DNA of 5,290 nt, from the NCBI GenBank assembly GCA_014859985.1, contig JACZKN010000273.1, forward strand, positions 1 to 5,290, read 5' to 3'. This stretch comes from Candidatus Krumholzibacteriia bacterium (GTDB taxonomy: Bacteria > Krumholzibacteriota > Krumholzibacteriia > LZORAL124-64-63). Below the pieces are notes generated by a model, which had not been told where the DNA came from, searched no databases, and saw nothing but the letters and a program-made list of their open reading frames with translations. Below are positions 4,583 through 5,290 of this stretch, piece after piece. Position 1 is the stretch's first letter. Each line of letters opens with the position of its first letter. The position numbers and the translations under genes were made by a program.

Positions 4583-5290
4583 ATGGGCAGGACCGGCCGG
4601 CTCGTCATCGTGCTGTGCCTGTGCGCCGCGGTCCTCGGCGGGTCCGGTGCGGCCGCCCAGGGCGACGACATTTCGACCCTGGCGGTCGGCTGCGGCAACC
4701 GGACGACGATCGCCGACTTCCTGCTGGGCGGCCTGGACGGCGTCATGGCCAGCGAGAGCGACAGCAGCGCCGCCGGCGGCCAGCTGCGCCTGCAGGCGAC
4801 GGCGAGCGAGCTTTTCCTGGAGCCGGTCCTGGGCCCGGACTGGGAGGTCACGCGCGGTCCGGTCCCGACCGTCGCGGGCGGGGTGCTGGACGGCCAGACG
4901 TACACGGCCGGGCTGCCGGTGGCCTCGGCGGCGGAGCTGACCGCGAGCTACGGGGCGGGGGTGGCTTGCGAGGTGCGGGCCCTGCTGCAGCCGGGCAGCA
5001 ACTTCTCGAGCGTGGGGTTCTTCTCGGGCACGGCCACGACCGAGCAGTGGGCGTACTTCAGCACCTTCGGCACGGGGACCGACTCGGTGCCGGTGATCCA
5101 CACCAGCGTGCGCGGCGCAGGCGGCAGCATCGTGGGGGTGCCGACGACGGTGACCCTGGACGAGTGGCACGACTTCCGGATCGTCTGGCAGCCTGGCGTG
5201 CTGGAGTTCTACGTGGACGGCGCGCTGGTGGACACGCGGACGGGCGTGGACATCACGCTGCCGCAGCGTTTCGGCTACTACAAGTCGGGT
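4583..5290 (+). CDS. Secreted concanavalin A-like lectin/glucanase-fold protein (partial, 3' end outside window)
   Basis: The frame from ATG 4583 runs 236 codons to the window edge with no stop. Residues 1-25 form a signal peptide: MGRTGR, then the hydrophobic LVIVLCLCAAVLGG, then a GAAA-Q cleavage site. The mature part is beta-rich, with GGVLDGQTYTAGLPVASAA, CEVRALLQPG, SSVGFFSGTATTEQWAYF and, most telling, LDEWHDFRIVWQPGVLEFYV followed by DGALVDT. That last pattern is the familiar strand pair of LamG/GH16-type jelly rolls (EWH.fri.W.pg...fyvDG..v). No GH16 catalytic ExDxxE motif is seen in the visible part, so a binding or structural role is more likely than hydrolysis. The start is ambiguous: ATG 4583 lacks an SD sequence, whereas in-frame TTG 4544, 13 codons upstream, follows AGGTAGG by six bases and would extend the n-region to MNSAFARP. 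A sorting domain, if any, would lie beyond the window. Confidence 0.82.
   Translation, partial: MGRTGRLVIVLCLCAAVLGGSGAAAQGDDISTLAVGCGNRTTIADFLLGGLDGVMASESDSSAAGGQLRLQATASELFLEPVLGPDWEVTRGPVPTVAGGVLDGQTYTAGLPVASAAELTASYGAGVACEVRALLQPGSNFSSVGFFSGTATTEQWAYFSTFGTGTDSVPVIHTSVRGAGGSIVGVPTTVTLDEWHDFRIVWQPGVLEFYVDGALVDTRTGVDITLPQRFGYYKSG

Overview
This is a GC-rich bacterial window (GC-ending codons dominate every gene) with four genes on the + strand and the first 24 codons of a divergent gene on the - strand. The best clue to the organism is the C-terminus of the large metalloprotease: a PNPFNP motif followed by an 80-residue FlgD-Ig-like / type IX secretion (T9SS type A) sorting-type domain ending in KMVLVQ. 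Together with the high GC this suggests a member of the wider FCB assemblage, such as a Krumholzibacteriota- or Eisenbacteria-like lineage, rather than a typical AT-rich Bacteroidetes. That placement is inference from domain style, not from a marker gene.

Layout. Positions 1-72 (-) hold the start of a secreted protein: signal peptide with an SD sequence, the rest lying outside the window. A 90-base divergent spacer follows. Positions 163-1080 (+) encode a YihY/BrkB-family inner-membrane protein. Twelve bases later, with an SD sequence directly abutting the upstream stop, 1093-1509 (+) encodes an OsmC-family thiol peroxidase-like protein, so the two look like one operon. A 206-base AT-rich spacer with an imperfect palindrome and promoter-like sequence leads to 1716-4094 (+), a secreted M6-family (immune inhibitor A-like) zinc metalloprotease with a jelly-roll-like middle region and the sorting-type C-terminus. 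A spacer of about 450-490 bases, depending on the start chosen for the next gene, carries two promoter-like motifs, an AT-rich inverted repeat and a GC-rich leader with several predicted stems. It precedes a second secreted protein (4583 to the window end, +) with a concanavalin A-like lectin/glucanase-type fold, cut by the window edge.

How it works together. The membrane/OsmC pair looks like housekeeping envelope and stress functions. The other three genes encode exported proteins: an extracellular protease, a probable carbohydrate- or surface-binding jelly-roll protein, and the unidentified divergent product. No mobile element, CRISPR array, rRNA or tRNA was recognised. I do not see a clearly new multi-gene system. 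The most unusual material is regulatory: the structured leader before the last gene, the AT-rich islands in front of both secreted + strand genes, and a low-GC palindromic patch inside the osmC-like gene.
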